Positions 14,934 through 25,399 of a stretch of DNA of 64,000 nt are shown here, piece after piece. Both the position numbers and the translations under genes were made by a program. The DNA lies in contig NZ_CAJHOF010000002.1 of the NCBI RefSeq assembly GCF_905120465.1, forward strand, positions 1 to 64,000, in the 5' to 3' direction. Each line of letters starts with the position of its first letter. Position 1 is the stretch's first letter. The notes under the pieces were generated by a model. It had not been told where the DNA came from. It worked only from the letters and a program-made list of their open reading frames with translations, and did not search any database. Source of the DNA: Campylobacter majalis (GTDB lineage: Bacteria; Campylobacterota; Campylobacteria; Campylobacterales; Campylobacteraceae).

Positions 14934-17765
14934 TTTGTTTTTATTGTTTATTTGTAATTCTTGCTTTACGATAGAGCTTAGAATCGTTTTGTTGATATTT
15001 GGAGACAAGACCTTAACGTAGTGCTTGATGCTAAAATCAGATTGTGGCTTGTTGCTAAAAATAAATAATTTTGTATTTACGCCAAACATTACACGTGATT
15101 TTTCTATGTTTTCTAAGATGCGTCTAATGTTGAAATCTTTGACGCTATCATCTATAAATACTAGTCCAAATATCGTATTATCAAGATGTCTGCTAAAATC
15201 ATTTATGTCTTGTGCTGTATATAAATGGCTATCAAGTTCATTGATAGCATCGGCAAATATTTTATTTTCTAATGACGTTTTGTGATATAAAAGAATATTT
15301 TTTGATCTTATGTGTATGTTGTTTTCTTTTAGATATGTTTGCAGATTTGGTATGAAACTACTAAGTATGCGTTTTAATTCTAGTTTGTTATATGGCTTTT
15401 TAATATAATCATCAAAGACTACTAGTGCATCCTTTGCTGAAATTTCACTTGTGTTTGATAGCATGGCTATTAGTGGTGTATGTTTGCCTATGTCATTTGC
15501 TTTAAATTGTTTTGCGATTTGCATTGTGTCTATGTTTGGCAAAGCTGTATCCATTAAGACAATGTCAAATTTTCGTTTTTTTGTAATTTCTAATAAGCTT
15601 CTATATTCGTATATGGATACGATATCTACATTATAATCTTCAAAGGCATGTTTTATGATTTGTAAATTTATGCTATTGTCTTCTAAGACTAATATATGTG
15701 GTCTGCTAGAGTTTAAAAACATTGTATTGTTGTTTGATGGTGTGCTTTGTAGGTAGCTCAGTATCTTTACTGGCGTGATGGGGTCTTTTATTTGTATTAA
15801 ATTTGGAATATTTAGCATATTTTCACTAATACGTCTAGTTAAAACCATATCATACGATTTTGATGTGTTTAGTTGGTTCAGGTTTGTGTATATGTCGGCT
15901 TTAATATTAAAATCACTTAAAGTTTGTATCACATTTTTATTGTAATCTTTGTTTATATCTTCAAAAAAAGCAATCGATTTTTTAAAATTTAAATCCTTTA
16001 AGTATTCAATTTTATCACCATTTTTAAGCAGCAATTCAAAGCTAAACATATTTCCGACATTTTTTATTGTTTGAATTACTAAATTTGATTTAAATAATTT
16101 TAAATGTATGTCTATTATTGATAGCCAAAAAGACACATATTCATCCTTGATGCTAAATAGTTTGTTTTTAGGTTCATGCGCTATTTCTGTATCGGCATCG
16201 TTTTGGATGATAAATTCTATACTTGTTACATCTGCACTTAAAAATGTTATTTTTTGTTTTATTTCAACGCTAAGTTTTGAATACTGGTTGCATTGATATA
16301 TCGCACAATTTAGTAAATTTGATAATATAAAAACAATCTTACTACTATCGCTTATGAGATTTTTATTTATTTTTGTATCGATATATGTGATGTAGTTTAT
16401 CTCTTTTTTTGTGATGTCGTCTGCTACACTTTGTAATGCTTTGCTAAAAAGCTCTTGCGGATCAAAAACTTTTTCATTTAGTTGAAGTTTTTTACTCTCA
16501 AGAGCCAAAACGCTTTCTAAGGTCTTTAAATTTGCTAAATTTTTTGCTTGGCTTTCTTGTAGCATATTTATGGCTCTTACTTGTTCGTAGTTTAGTGCGG
16601 TTTTACGTAGATAAGCAATGTTTTGCAGTCTTTCTTCGTTTTCATTTTCTGTAACCTTTAAAACCTTGCTTAAATAGTCGTTTTTTATATTTTTGTATAT
16701 TGTTGCGTTTTTGAGTGCTTCACTTAAAGCATCATATGCTTGTTTGATGCGTATTATACTTTTTACTGGTGTATCTTTTTGATTTTTTATGTTTAGTTGT
16801 TCTTTTGCTTTATTTAGTGCTTCTATAATATTTTGATTGATTTTTATGATGCGTGATGTTTTAAATAGCGTTATGGTGCTTAATGTAAATATAAATATAT
16901 AAATTACTAAAATTAATTGAGATTTACTTAAGGCTTCTTTGCAGTGTATAAATAGTTCAGACTCTAAAATATTAGAAATTTCAAGCATAAATATAAATTT
17001 TTCTCGCTGCATTATAGATAAAGAAGACAATTCATCTTCTGTTATCCATTCGGTTTCTAGTTTGTGTATTGTGTTATGTAATTTTTGTGATTTGTTTATT
17101 ATTTTTTTGTAATCATTTGCATTTTGAGTATATTCATTTACACGCTCTTGTGTTTCGTTGTTTAGTAAAAATAATATATTGTGCTTGTCTAGCGTGTCAA
17201 AGTCAAGCCATTTTAAGGCATTGTCTTTATATACACGCTCTTTGTTTATTATTGCTTTTTGAATATATTCTCGATTTTTATTTATTTCTATCATATCATC
17301 ATACATTACTTTTAGTCCCAATATGTATGCTTTTGTGTTGATATTGAGTAGTTCATTGTCAATATATGTTATGTAATTTTGATTAATTGAGTTTATGATG
17401 TCTATATAAAATGTTATAAAAGTGCTAACGCCATTGCTTTCTTGTGTATTGTCTATGATGGTATCACGCAGTTTTTTTACATGCGAAGACAAAAATATAC
17501 TTTTGTTATCTGTGTTTGATTCGTTTATTTTTTTTATATATTCATCGGTATTTGCTTGGATTTGCTTTAAATTTGGACTTGTTGGTGCCGTGGTAATTTC
17601 TGCTATTATGCTTCTTATTATATTTTTTAATAACTCTTGTTCTTTTAGTGTATTAAGAATTTGACTTGAGTTATATATGTTGTGCGAGTGTATGTAGATA
17701 TTATAAACACATATAAGCATTGCAAGAACTATTGGTAGTAAAATTGTGCTTTTGTTGATTTTCAT
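14922..17765 (-). CDS. Hybrid sensor-kinase-like protein with degenerate kinase core
   Basis: The 947-residue protein has an N-terminal membrane segment (about 8-26), a large periplasmic helical region and a second membrane segment (about 280-303). A coiled linker and a HisKA/HATPase-like region follow. The H-box His is absent (the matching helix reads [17 protein letters not shown]) and no DxGxG box is visible, although an N-box-like NLLNCAI remains. One intact receiver follows (HILVLEDNS at about 686; phosphoacceptor Asp about 737 in LMDTALP), flanked by two receiver-like domains lacking key residues. It probably senses and relays through protein contacts. It is coupled to the 247-residue gene upstream. 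Confidence 0.65.
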   Translation of the reverse strand: MKINKSTILLPIVLAMLICVYNIYIHSHNIYNSSQILNTLKEQELLKNIIRSIIAEITTAPTSPNLKQIQANTDEYIKKINESNTDNKSIFLSSHVKKLRDTIIDNTQESNGVSTFITFYIDIINSINQNYITYIDNELLNINTKAYILGLKVMYDDMIEINKNREYIQKAIINKERVYKDNALKWLDFDTLDKHNILFLLNNETQERVNEYTQNANDYKKIINKSQKLHNTIHKLETEWITEDELSSLSIMQREKFIFMLEISNILESELFIHCKEALSKSQLILVIYIFIFTLSTITLFKTSRIIKINQNIIEALNKAKEQLNIKNQKDTPVKSIIRIKQAYDALSEALKNATIYKNIKNDYLSKVLKVTENENEERLQNIAYLRKTALNYEQVRAINMLQESQAKNLANLKTLESVLALESKKLQLNEKVFDPQELFSKALQSVADDITKKEINYITYIDTKINKNLISDSSKIVFILSNLLNCAIYQCNQYSKLSVEIKQKITFLSADVTSIEFIIQNDADTEIAHEPKNKLFSIKDEYVSFWLSIIDIHLKLFKSNLVIQTIKNVGNMFSFELLLKNGDKIEYLKDLNFKKSIAFFEDINKDYNKNVIQTLSDFNIKADIYTNLNQLNTSKSYDMVLTRRISENMLNIPNLIQIKDPITPVKILSYLQSTPSNNNTMFLNSSRPHILVLEDNSINLQIIKHAFEDYNVDIVSIYEYRSLLEITKKRKFDIVLMDTALPNIDTMQIAKQFKANDIGKHTPLIAMLSNTSEISAKDALVVFDDYIKKPYNKLELKRILSSFIPNLQTYLKENNIHIRSKNILLYHKTSLENKIFADAINELDSHLYTAQDINDFSRHLDNTIFGLVFIDDSVKDFNIRRILENIEKSRVMFGVNTKLFIFSNKPQSDFSIKHYVKVLSPNINKTILSSIVKQELQINNKNKLDS

Positions 17766-18505
17766 AATATATCCTGATAGCGTTTAAGGGTATTTTGAAG
17801 GTTGCTTAAAATTTCTTGTGTGTGCAACAAATGAATATTTATATCATTACTATTTGAGTTTAATATTTCGTTAAAAACCTTAACTACTGGTGTTAGATGT
17901 AGGTTTATGGCTGGTTCTTTTAGTTTTGCAATGATGTTTTTTATGGCTTGTATGTTGTTTGTAATAATTGCATTTTGCATGGATATTTCCGCCTTTTTAC
18001 AACCCTGTAAAAATATCTCAACATACTCTTTATACTCTTTCATCTCTAGTCCTAGCAAATTTTTAGCCTTTTCAAGAACTTCATAATTTAGCTGATTTGA
18101 TCTAGTTACATTTTGTATCTGTTTTTGTTTAATGCCTTGTAAAATCGGAAGTCTAAGTTCTGGCAAAGAGACGCTTTTTGTTAAATTATTATCTATTGCA
18201 TCTTGGATATTTAAGTCCAACTCATAAAACACATCATCAAATTTCTTTTGTATTTGTAGTGCTTTGGCGATTACTATTAGTGTTTTGTTTTCTTTTGTTT
18301 TAATTTTTACCATTTCGCCAGAAATTTTGCCATTAAGAACGCTTTGTATAAGTTTTGTGCCACTATCTTTTCCGCTATAGCTTATTGTTACATCGTCTAT
18401 ATCGTTGTGAAATGATGTAAATTCTTCAAAATTTTTGTAGCCTAAAATTTTAAGTACTTTTTTGCCTATTCCGATTAAATTGTAATTTTTATCATAAAGT
18501 ATCAA
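17762..18505 (-). CDS. PAS-like plus degenerate Hpt-like signalling protein
   Basis: The 247-residue cytosolic protein starts with a PAS-like fold (NYNLIGIGKKVLKILGY, residues about 6-110). It ends in a four-helix region like Hpt domains (about 145-245). Where Hpt proteins have H-x-L-K-G, this reads AKLKE, so the phosphoacceptor His appears lost. It overlaps both uvrC (upstream) and the sensor-like gene (downstream) by four bases, so the three are cotranscribed. The pairing of two phosphotransfer-like proteins without phospho-histidines is unusual. Confidence 0.5.
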   Translation of the reverse strand: MILYDKNYNLIGIGKKVLKILGYKNFEEFTSFHNDIDDVTISYSGKDSGTKLIQSVLNGKISGEMVKIKTKENKTLIVIAKALQIQKKFDDVFYELDLNIQDAIDNNLTKSVSLPELRLPILQGIKQKQIQNVTRSNQLNYEVLEKAKNLLGLEMKEYKEYVEIFLQGCKKAEISMQNAIITNNIQAIKNIIAKLKEPAINLHLTPVVKVFNEILNSNSNDINIHLLHTQEILSNLQNTLKRYQDIL

Positions 18506-20307
18506 TTCTTATCCTTAAATAGTTTATCAGCTACGCTTTTGTTTGTAAGCTTTGCAATTTCATCGTATGAAGCTTGATGGATTTTATCAAAATTTCCATA
18601 AAATTTTACTAATTTTGCAATGCTTGCATCTGATATACCGAGTGATTTTAACTTTGAGCTTTGCATATCGTTTTTTCGTCTTGTTTTTTGATGAAAACTT
18701 ATGGCAAATCTATGTGCCTCGTCACGTAGTTTTTGTAAAAATTGTAATTTTTTGTCATTTGTGTCAAGGCTAAAAGTCGCATTTAGCGTGTAAATTTTAT
18801 CTTTTGCACTGCCTTTTGCACGATGTGCTAAAGCATTTATTTTTTCTTTTGAGATTGCGATTACATCGATGTTTGCACCACTTGATTTTATGATATCGTG
18901 TGCCAAATCAAGCAATGCTTTACCGCCATCAATTACCCATAAATCAGGTGGATTTAGTTTGTCAAATCTCATTGCTCTCATGCTTAAGCTTTCACGCATT
19001 TGTTCATAGTCGTTTTTGCTATCTAAGTGCATGTGCCTATACTTTTCTTTGATAAATTCGCCATTTTCGTATCTTATCATAGCTGCAACTGATGCTTCGC
19101 CAAACAGATGAGAATTGTCAAAACACTCTACGCTAAATGGGACATGAGATAGCGAGAAATATTTGGCAAATTCATAATAAAAGCTCTCGTTATTGTTGCT
19201 TAAGTGTCTTTGTATGCTAAGTTCGGCATTTTGTCTTGCGATATTTGCTATGCGAAGTTTTTCTCCTATTTTTGGCGTTTGTATGCTAAATTTTTTGCCA
19301 TGTCTGGAAGTTAAAATTTCAGATACAAGCTTGCTGTCGTCAAATTCATCAAGTGTGTATAATTTTGTACTTGTAAAAGGCGTATCGATACTGAAACTAT
19401 CAAGTATAAATTGCTTATAGATTTCATTTTTTTCATTGCTTGAAATTTCGCGTGATTTTATTATTTCGCTTTTTACACCACTTATTTTTCCACTATTTAT
19501 GCTAAATCTAACCACACAATATATATCATGATGCGAGGCTATGGCAAACATTTCAAAATTTTCAAGCTTTGCGATATCAACTTCGATTTTAGTATCAAGT
19601 AAGCTTATGGTATTTATTTGATCTCTTACTTTAGCGGCTTGTTCGAAGTTTAAATTTTTTGCATAAGTTTGCATTAGCTCTTGTAGTCTTGGTATTAAAA
19701 TATTTGGATTTTGCAGTGATTTTATCGCCTGATTTACTATTTTTGCATATTCTTGTTTGGAAATTTTACTTTCGCAAGGTGCAAGACAGCGTTTTATTTG
19801 ATAAAACATGCATGATTTTTTATTTTTCAAACAGTTTTGTTTTTGAATTAATTTATGATTTAGATAAATGGCATCAAGTAGCTCTTTGCAACCACTAAAA
19901 AATGGACCAAAATAACGTATTTTATCGCCTTTTATAATTTTTCTTGTTATGTCAAATCTTGGAAAATTTTGACTTAAATCAATATAAATATAAGGATAGG
20001 TTTTGTCATCCCTAAGGAGTATGTTGTATTTTGGCTTGAGCTGTTTTATGAATGAATTTTCAAGGATTAAAGCGTCGGCTTCTGTTGGGGTTATGATGTA
20101 TTCAATGTGTGTTGTCTCGCTTATCATTTTAGCAATTCTTGGGCTTAGTCGCGGACTTGGCGAGAGTTTTGGCGTGAATATAAAGTAGCTTTTAACGCGA
20201 TTTTTTAAAATTTTAGCTTTTCCAACATACAAAAGTCTTGAATTTGCATCAAAATATTGATATACGCCTGGATTATTGGGTAGATTTTTTATTTCAAGAC
20301 TTAACAA
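18502..20307 (-). CDS. uvrC: Excinuclease ABC subunit C
   Basis: The 601-residue protein has an N-terminal GIY-YIG nuclease (NNPGVYQYF...LYVGKAK, residues 11-35) and a Cys cluster (CLKNKKSCMFYQIKRCLAPC). A UVR motif (about 200-230), the RNase H-like endonuclease domain (ECFDNSHLFGE; VIDGGKALL) and terminal helix-hairpin-helix repeats follow. It makes both incisions around UvrB-bound DNA damage. It overlaps its neighbours on both sides and heads a run that includes the two signalling genes. Confidence 0.95.
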   Translation of the reverse strand: MLSLEIKNLPNNPGVYQYFDANSRLLYVGKAKILKNRVKSYFIFTPKLSPSPRLSPRIAKMISETTHIEYIITPTEADALILENSFIKQLKPKYNILLRDDKTYPYIYIDLSQNFPRFDITRKIIKGDKIRYFGPFFSGCKELLDAIYLNHKLIQKQNCLKNKKSCMFYQIKRCLAPCESKISKQEYAKIVNQAIKSLQNPNILIPRLQELMQTYAKNLNFEQAAKVRDQINTISLLDTKIEVDIAKLENFEMFAIASHHDIYCVVRFSINSGKISGVKSEIIKSREISSNEKNEIYKQFILDSFSIDTPFTSTKLYTLDEFDDSKLVSEILTSRHGKKFSIQTPKIGEKLRIANIARQNAELSIQRHLSNNNESFYYEFAKYFSLSHVPFSVECFDNSHLFGEASVAAMIRYENGEFIKEKYRHMHLDSKNDYEQMRESLSMRAMRFDKLNPPDLWVIDGGKALLDLAHDIIKSSGANIDVIAISKEKINALAHRAKGSAKDKIYTLNATFSLDTNDKKLQFLQKLRDEAHRFAISFHQKTRRKNDMQSSKLKSLGISDASIAKLVKFYGNFDKIHQASYDEIAKLTNKSVADKLFKDKN

Positions 20308-20761
20308 TATTTCTCCTTAAAATTTCCCTTAATTCTTCGTATGCGTTGTAAATTGTATCTGTTTTTGCACGATTTACAAACTCTCCTTTGCTTTTTTGCT
20401 TAAATTTTGGATAGTTTGTCACAAACGGATCTTTTGGTGCTTGAAATTTGATGTTTTTTAATACAAACACAACTATTTGTGTAATATTTTTAAAAATAGA
20501 GTTTTCGTTGGCTAAAATATGCATTTTTAATAGATTTTTTATCATTTTTATACTACTATCGTGGCTTAGTTCTTGTTTAGCGAGTGGGTGAGTGACTGCT
20601 AAAAACATCGTGTTATCACGCACGTAAGCAAATACTATAAGTTCTCGTTTGCGACGTTCTAGTAAATTTAATATGTCGCGACATTGTTTGGCGTGATATA
20701 CTTTTTTATATAAAGGATTTTCATAAATATGCGATTTTATAATACTTTTAATATCTTTCAT
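20294..20761 (-). CDS. DUF721/DciA-like protein
   Basis: The 155-residue protein has an N-terminal stretch like DUF721 proteins (ILNLLERRKRELIVFAYVRDNTMFLAVTHPLAKQEL, seen in pieces at residues 29-66), a fold related to the replicative helicase loader DciA. The basic C-terminal part (KFKQKSKGEFVNRAK) could bind DNA. It overlaps the uvrC start by 14 bases. Helicase loading is only suggested by the family. Confidence 0.55.
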   Translation of the reverse strand: MKDIKSIIKSHIYENPLYKKVYHAKQCRDILNLLERRKRELIVFAYVRDNTMFLAVTHPLAKQELSHDSSIKMIKNLLKMHILANENSIFKNITQIVVFVLKNIKFQAPKDPFVTNYPKFKQKSKGEFVNRAKTDTIYNAYEELREILRRNIVKS

Positions 20762-20890
20762 ATGGCTATTTTAGCATTTTTTACATTAATTATACTTAGT
20801 GGTTGTGGCTATAAAGACGATCCATTTTATATTGATAGTAATGGCAGTGTTTATAAGCATGAGTTCAAAAAAGATAAAAATAAATTTTAA
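20729..20890 (+). CDS. Small LptM-like lipoprotein
   Basis: The ORF of 53 codons from ATG 20729 (or 42 codons from 20762) encodes a hydrophobic leader ending in a lipobox LSGC, followed by GYKDDPFYID. The CGxKxP-type motif after the lipid Cys resembles the short outer-membrane lipoproteins of the LptM/YifL group. The longer start supplies the Arg expected before a signal peptide core. The start region overlaps the divergent DUF721 gene. The gene is too short for routine ORF cut-offs. Confidence 0.6.
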   Translation: MRFYNTFNIFHMAILAFFTLIILSGCGYKDDPFYIDSNGSVYKHEFKKDKNKF

Positions 20891-20949
20891 ATTTAGATTA
20901 AATTATGTAGAATAACCAGATTTTAAAATTTCTAAAAAGGAGAAAGCGT

Positions 20950-22320
20950 ATGAGATTTCTAGGTCTTTTAGCCCTTGCCTTTGCGATGGCTTTTGGTAGC
21001 GGTGGTGATGCGCATGAGCAGCTTCACTTGACGACAACATGGGTTGGCATAGCTTGTGCTGTAATTTTTGTTGTTGGTTACTTTTTTATTGCGGCTGAAG
21101 AGGTTTTTCACGTAAATAAAGCAAAACCAGCGATTTTCATTGGCACAGCGATGTTTTTCATCATTGGAATATACATGGTTGTAAATGGTATGGATTTGCA
21201 TCCACTTCAAGGCAAAATTGATCATTTAATTATTGAAGTTGCCTCTATTGTATTTTTCTTAATGGTTGCCATGACATATATCGAAGCACTTATTGAAAGA
21301 GATGTTTTTAATACTTTAAAATACAACTTGGTATCAAAAGGCTACACATATAAAAAGCTATTTTGGCTAACTGGTGTGATTGCGTTTTTCTTAAGTCCAG
21401 TGGCTGATAACCTAACAACAGCTTTAATCTTATCAACAGTTCTTTTAACTATCGATAGAGAAAATAAAGCGTTTTTAATAGCTGGTGCGATAAATATCGT
21501 AGTTGCTGCAAATGCTGGTGGTGCATGGAGCCCATTTGGTGATATCACTACACTTATGGCATGGGCTGCTGGCAAGGGTACATTTACTGACTTTATCTCA
21601 CTTTTCCCTGCGTCAATAATTGGTTGGGTTGTTACAGCGTTCTTGCTATCTATGTATGTCCCAGTTGGTGCACCTCATTTTGATGTCGCAAAAGAGAAAA
21701 AAGTAACAATTAAACCAGGTGGCAAAGTCATAATAGCACTTGGAATTTTAACCATAACTTCTGCTGTTTTAGGACATAATTTCTTTCATTTACCAGCTAT
21801 GTATGGCATGATGTTTGGTTTTTCACTACTTGCTATTTATTCATATTTTTACAAAAAGACACACAAAAACGACGAGCCAATACATGTGTTTCACTATATG
21901 TCAAAAATAGAAAATGATACATTAATATTCTTCTTTGGTATTCTATCAGCTGTTGGTGCATTACACTTCTTAGGATTTTTAGAGTATCTAATAGCACTTT
22001 ATGAGAGCATGGGACAAACTCCTGTAAATATTGCAGTTGGTATTGTTTCAGCGGTAGTTGATAACGTGCCTGTAATGTCAGCTGTCTTAAATGCTAATCC
22101 ACAAATGAACCTTGATCAATGGCTACTTGTGACACTTACGGCTGGTATTGGTGGTTCGCTTATTAGCTTTGGTTCGGCTGCTGGTGTTGGTGTAATGGGC
22201 AAAATGCGTGGTATTTACACATTTGGTGCTCACATGAAATTAGCATGGACTATACTTATAGGTTATATTGTTTCTATTGCAGTTTGGTATGTGCAGTTTG
22301 AAATTTTGGGACTTTATTAA
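20950..22320 (+). CDS. nhaD: NhaD-type sodium/proton antiporter
   Basis: The 456-residue protein has about 12 membrane segments. Family motifs include [13 protein letters not shown] (about 150-162), [16 protein letters not shown] (about 188-203) and a mirrored [10 protein letters not shown] late in the chain, as in the NhaD/ArsB-like ion transporter superfamily. It exports Na+ or Li+ for protons. A leader-like N-terminus ([19 protein letters not shown]) precedes the first span. AAGGAG lies before the ATG, and the stop overlaps the guaA start (TAATG). Confidence 0.85.
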   Translation: MRFLGLLALAFAMAFGSGGDAHEQLHLTTTWVGIACAVIFVVGYFFIAAEEVFHVNKAKPAIFIGTAMFFIIGIYMVVNGMDLHPLQGKIDHLIIEVASIVFFLMVAMTYIEALIERDVFNTLKYNLVSKGYTYKKLFWLTGVIAFFLSPVADNLTTALILSTVLLTIDRENKAFLIAGAINIVVAANAGGAWSPFGDITTLMAWAAGKGTFTDFISLFPASIIGWVVTAFLLSMYVPVGAPHFDVAKEKKVTIKPGGKVIIALGILTITSAVLGHNFFHLPAMYGMMFGFSLLAIYSYFYKKTHKNDEPIHVFHYMSKIENDTLIFFFGILSAVGALHFLGFLEYLIALYESMGQTPVNIAVGIVSAVVDNVPVMSAVLNANPQMNLDQWLLVTLTAGIGGSLISFGSAAGVGVMGKMRGIYTFGAHMKLAWTILIGYIVSIAVWYVQFEILGLY

Positions 22321-23855
22321 TGAAAACATCTGACATAGTAGTTTTGGATTTTGGTTCTCAATATACTCAATTAATAGCAAGAAAGCTTAGAGAGCAGGGA
22401 TTTTATACTGAAATTTTACCATTTAATGCAAAGCTTGACGATATAAAAGCAAAATTTCCAAAAGGTATAATTTTAAGTGGTGGTCCTGCGAGTGTTTATG
22501 CTGATGATGCTTATTTTTGTGACAGGGGAGTATTTGAGCTAGGTATTCCTCTTCTTGGCATATGTTATGGTATGCAGCTTTTAGCTCATACTTATGGTGC
22601 AAATGTTAGAGCAGCAAACAAAAAAGAGTATGGTAAAGCAGAACTAACTATAGTCAAAGAGCATGTTTTATTTAAGGATACGCCTACAAATCAAGTGGCT
22701 TGGATGAGCCACTCTGATGTTGTTGAAGAGTTGCCAAATGGATTTACGGCACTTGCAGTTAGTGAGCATTCGCCGTTTTGTGTATTTGGTGATGATGAGA
22801 GAAAATTTTATGCTATGCAGTTTCATCCAGAAGTAAATCATTCTGAATACGGACAAATTTTACTTAAAAATTTCGCCAAATATATTTGCGGTTGTGAAAG
22901 CACTTGGAATATGGGAAGTTTTGCAAAAGAGCAAATGAAACGCATAAAAGAAAAAGTTGGCGATGATAAGGTGCTTTGTGCTGTTAGTGGTGGGGTAGAT
23001 AGCTCTGTTGTTGCTGCACTTTTGGCACATTGTATAAAAGACAACTTGATTGTGGTATTTGTAGATAATGGTTTGCTTAGAACAAACGAGCGTGAGCAAG
23101 TTGAAAATACGTTTAAAACACGTCTTGGTGTTGATTTAATAACCATAGATGCTAGTGAGTTGTTTTTAGGTCGTTTGGCTGGGGTGCGTGATCCAGAGAC
23201 GAAGCGAAAAATAATTGGTGAAACATTTATAGAGGTGTTTGATATGGAGGCTAAAAAGCATACAAATGTCAAATACCTTGCTCAAGGCACACTATATACT
23301 GACATTATTGAAAGTTCGGTTGTTGGTGCTGGCAAGACTATCAAATCTCATCATAATGTTGGTGGTTTGCCTGATTGGATGAAATTTGAGCTTATCGAAC
23401 CACTTAAGGAAATTTTCAAAGATGAAGTTAGGGCTTTGGGGCTTGAGCTTGGTCTTAGTCGCGATTTGGTGTTTCGCCACCCATTTCCTGGGCCAGGTCT
23501 TGCTATACGCATAATGGGTGAAGTAAATAAACCTAGCCTTGATTTACTAAGAAAAGCAGATGTTATACTTCGTGATGAGTTAAAAAGCACTGGTTGGTAT
23601 GATAAAACATGGCAAGCTTTTTGTGTGCTTTTAAATGTTAATTCAGTTGGCGTTATGGGCGATAATCGAACGTATGAAAATGCCGTTTGTATTCGCGTGG
23701 TTGATGCTACTGATGGCATGACGGCTAGTTTTTCACGTTTGCCTTATGATGTGCTAGAAAATATTAGCAAACGCATCATAAATGAAGTTAGTGGTATAAA
23801 CCGCGTTGTTTATGACATTAGCTCAAAACCACCTGCTACGATAGAGTGGGAGTAG
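22320..23855 (+). CDS. guaA: GMP synthase (glutamine-hydrolysing)
   Basis: The 511-residue protein has a class I glutamine amidotransferase domain (nucleophile C82 in [18 protein letters not shown]). An ATP pyrophosphatase domain (AVSGGVDSS) and the C-terminal dimerisation domain ([15 protein letters not shown]) follow, ending with the near-universal PATIEWE. It converts XMP to GMP. Its last 12 bases, including the stop, are repeated at 39681, so a 15.8-kb island sits at its 3' end and the gene is restored on insertion. Its own terminator appears to be the hairpin now at 39709. Confidence 0.96.
   Translation: MKTSDIVVLDFGSQYTQLIARKLREQGFYTEILPFNAKLDDIKAKFPKGIILSGGPASVYADDAYFCDRGVFELGIPLLGICYGMQLLAHTYGANVRAANKKEYGKAELTIVKEHVLFKDTPTNQVAWMSHSDVVEELPNGFTALAVSEHSPFCVFGDDERKFYAMQFHPEVNHSEYGQILLKNFAKYICGCESTWNMGSFAKEQMKRIKEKVGDDKVLCAVSGGVDSSVVAALLAHCIKDNLIVVFVDNGLLRTNEREQVENTFKTRLGVDLITIDASELFLGRLAGVRDPETKRKIIGETFIEVFDMEAKKHTNVKYLAQGTLYTDIIESSVVGAGKTIKSHHNVGGLPDWMKFELIEPLKEIFKDEVRALGLELGLSRDLVFRHPFPGPGLAIRIMGEVNKPSLDLLRKADVILRDELKSTGWYDKTWQAFCVLLNVNSVGVMGDNRTYENAVCIRVVDATDGMTASFSRLPYDVLENISKRIINEVSGINRVVYDISSKPPATIEWE
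23844..23855. repeat. attL core of the guaA island
   Basis: GAGTGGGAGTAG encodes the final EWE-stop of guaA and is repeated exactly at 39681-39692. Confidence 0.75.
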
Positions 23856-23902
23856 TTAAAAACAGGCTCTAAAGCCTTATAAATAGCCATTTTGTGATTG
23901 GT

Positions 23903-23924
23903 GTGCTTGCGAAATGCTTGCAAA
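23903..23924. repeat. Left subterminal TGCTTGC repeat pair
   Basis: A 22-base segment with two direct TGCTTGC copies 11 bases apart. It matches 39559-39580 at 20 of 22 positions in the same orientation. Paired heptamers near both ends suggest integrase or excisionase arm-binding sites. Confidence 0.5.
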
Positions 23925-23966
23925 TTTTAGAAATTGGTCACCTGAAGAATAATTTTCAAGGAATAC

Positions 23967-24002
23967 AAAAAGCAACTAAGAGAAAAATCCTAGTTGCTTT
24001 TT
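23967..24002. terminator. Bidirectional terminator at the left end of the island
   Basis: AAAAAGCAACTA (23967-23978) pairs perfectly with TAGTTGCTTTTT (23991-24002), and T-rich sequence follows. It would stop guaA transcripts entering the island and also the minus-strand DUF2513 transcript. Confidence 0.75.
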
Positions 24003-24015
24003 TGTTTTTTATCAT

Positions 24016-24389
24016 TTATAAGTTTAATGCTGCTTTCATCGAAACTGCCAACAAATCTGTGGCGATGGTTTTAGCAACTTCTAATGTAAACGGCAGAGCT
24101 TTATCTTTAATTATCTTCTTGACATTATTCCATGTAGTATCTTCTCTAATTTTATCTAAAAAATCACGTCTTTCCCAAGTTAATGAACCAACTGAAAAAA
24201 GTATAATGAGTTATCAGCATACTGAGCATTATAATAATCTATCAATCCAGCTTCATTTAAAATTTTACAATGATAAGCATTTTGTAAATTATCATAATTT
24301 TCTAGCTCAAGATTTGACAATGCCGTATCAATATATTGTTCTTAGATTTTAAATAAAATTTTTCTGCATAAGCCCATATCTCTTTTCAA
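24016..24389 (-). pseudogene. DUF2513-family pseudogene
   Basis: Reading the minus strand from TTG 24389, after a strong AGGAGG, gives a DUF2513-like chain beginning LKRDMGLCRKILFKI. An in-frame TAA then follows, the frame reopens through ENYDNLQNAYHCKILNEAGL, and a one-base deletion in a run of six T shifts it to SLTWERRDFLDKI and ends ALNL-stop. DUF2513 proteins are small hypothetical proteins of Firmicutes phages and elements. The plus-strand ORF over the same bases is its shadow. Confidence 0.65.
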
Positions 24390-24443
24390 GCTTAATACCT
24401 CCTGCATGACTTATAAAATTTTGTCGTTTTAACGATTCCGTTT

Positions 24444-25019
24444 TTATAGCAAATTATTTTCTTTCAAATACTCAATTCTCTTTTTTAGAATTTCATCTCT
24501 TGAAAGTTCCTCAAACTCTTTCTGTGTTAATGGGAGAGAATAATATTCTACAGACTTATTTTTCATAGAATCAAATTGTTCTTTTGTAATAGAGTAAGAC
24601 TTCAAGTCAAACAGATTATCAGACAATTCTTTTAGAATATTGCATACGTCAGCATTAAAAGCGTTTTCTTTATCATTACCATAGAACACAAGCTTAATAT
24701 TCCATTTATTTTCATCGGTTTCAATGTCATGATTGGGGAATTTATCTTCCACAATTATTTCAAATCCGATTTCTTTTTTCATTGCCAGTTCATACATAAA
24801 TAATACAAAATCTCTCATGCTTGAAAGACCTAAAGTATAGTCACTTCTTCCGGTAAGCCAATCTAAAGATACTTTGCATTTGTTGGCAATATCTATCAGC
24901 ACATCTATTGTAGGATTATTTTTACCATTTTCGTAAGCAGACATTGACGGTTGAGGTATTCCTAAAAATTCTGCAAACTCCTTTTGTGTTTTTTTATTTA
25001 TAGAACGAAGATATTTCAA
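24444..25019 (-). CDS. XRE-family regulator of the island
   Basis: The 191-residue frame begins with an XRE helix-turn-helix (KKTQKEFAEFLGIPQPSMSAYENGKN). A second, acidic domain of about 120 residues with no recognised family follows. The frame stays open upstream of the TTG at 25019: family members start with a SERLKYLRS-like stretch, and an AGGAG sits eight bases before an in-frame ATT at 25046. The real start may be that AUU, or the ATG may have been lost. It is divergent from the excisionase gene and probably controls it. Confidence 0.75.
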   Translation of the reverse strand: MKYLRSINKKTQKEFAEFLGIPQPSMSAYENGKNNPTIDVLIDIANKCKVSLDWLTGRSDYTLGLSSMRDFVLFMYELAMKKEIGFEIIVEDKFPNHDIETDENKWNIKLVFYGNDKENAFNADVCNILKELSDNLFDLKSYSITKEQFDSMKNKSVEYYSLPLTQKEFEELSRDEILKKRIEYLKENNLL

Positions 25020-25196
25020 TCGTTCCGATACAGTTTTATTATTAATATTATAATCTCCTATATTTATTATATCAAATCGTATACTAAAAATAAAGAGAAA
25101 TTCTGATAAAAATTAGAAATAACTATTGACTTATATTATATAAATCAGTATACCAATATATATCGCAAGTTCAAATAGCGAGAGAGAAGGAAAAAT

Positions 25197-25373
25197 ATGA
25201 GAAAAATGTATGTTGATACTGAAGAAGTCAGCAAAGATTGGGGAGTTTCAAAACCTAAGGCATACAAAATGATAAAAGAATTAAATGAGAGAATGTTAAA
25301 GAGCAATCCAAATCTGATAGTGATTGCAGACAATATTAATCGAAAATTTTATGAAGAAAACTGTTATGGATAA
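25197..25373 (+). CDS. xis: Excisionase/helix-turn-helix protein of Tn916-like elements
   Basis: The 58-residue protein (MRKMYVDTEEVSKDWGVSKP...) matches the small helix-turn-helix proteins beside Tn916-type integrase genes: a winged helix with K-A-Y-K-M-I-K-E-L as recognition region and an R-K-F-Y-E-E end. It would direct the integrase to excision. It follows AGAGAAGG and lies 26 bases before the integrase remnant. Intact itself, it has no functional partner here. Confidence 0.7.
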   Translation: MRKMYVDTEEVSKDWGVSKPKAYKMIKELNERMLKSNPNLIVIADNINRKFYEENCYG

Positions 25374-25399
25374 TCTAAAGAAGTGTAGGAGGTGGTGCT

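Noticed and set aside
22838-23719. Minus-strand ORFs of 122-144 codons opposite guaA.
   Set aside because: They lie wholly within a highly conserved gene and carry no recognisable domain or ribosome site.
23894-24352. 152-residue plus-strand ORF at the left end of the island.
   Set aside because: It is the complement of the DUF2513 pseudogene, has no ribosome site and resembles no protein.
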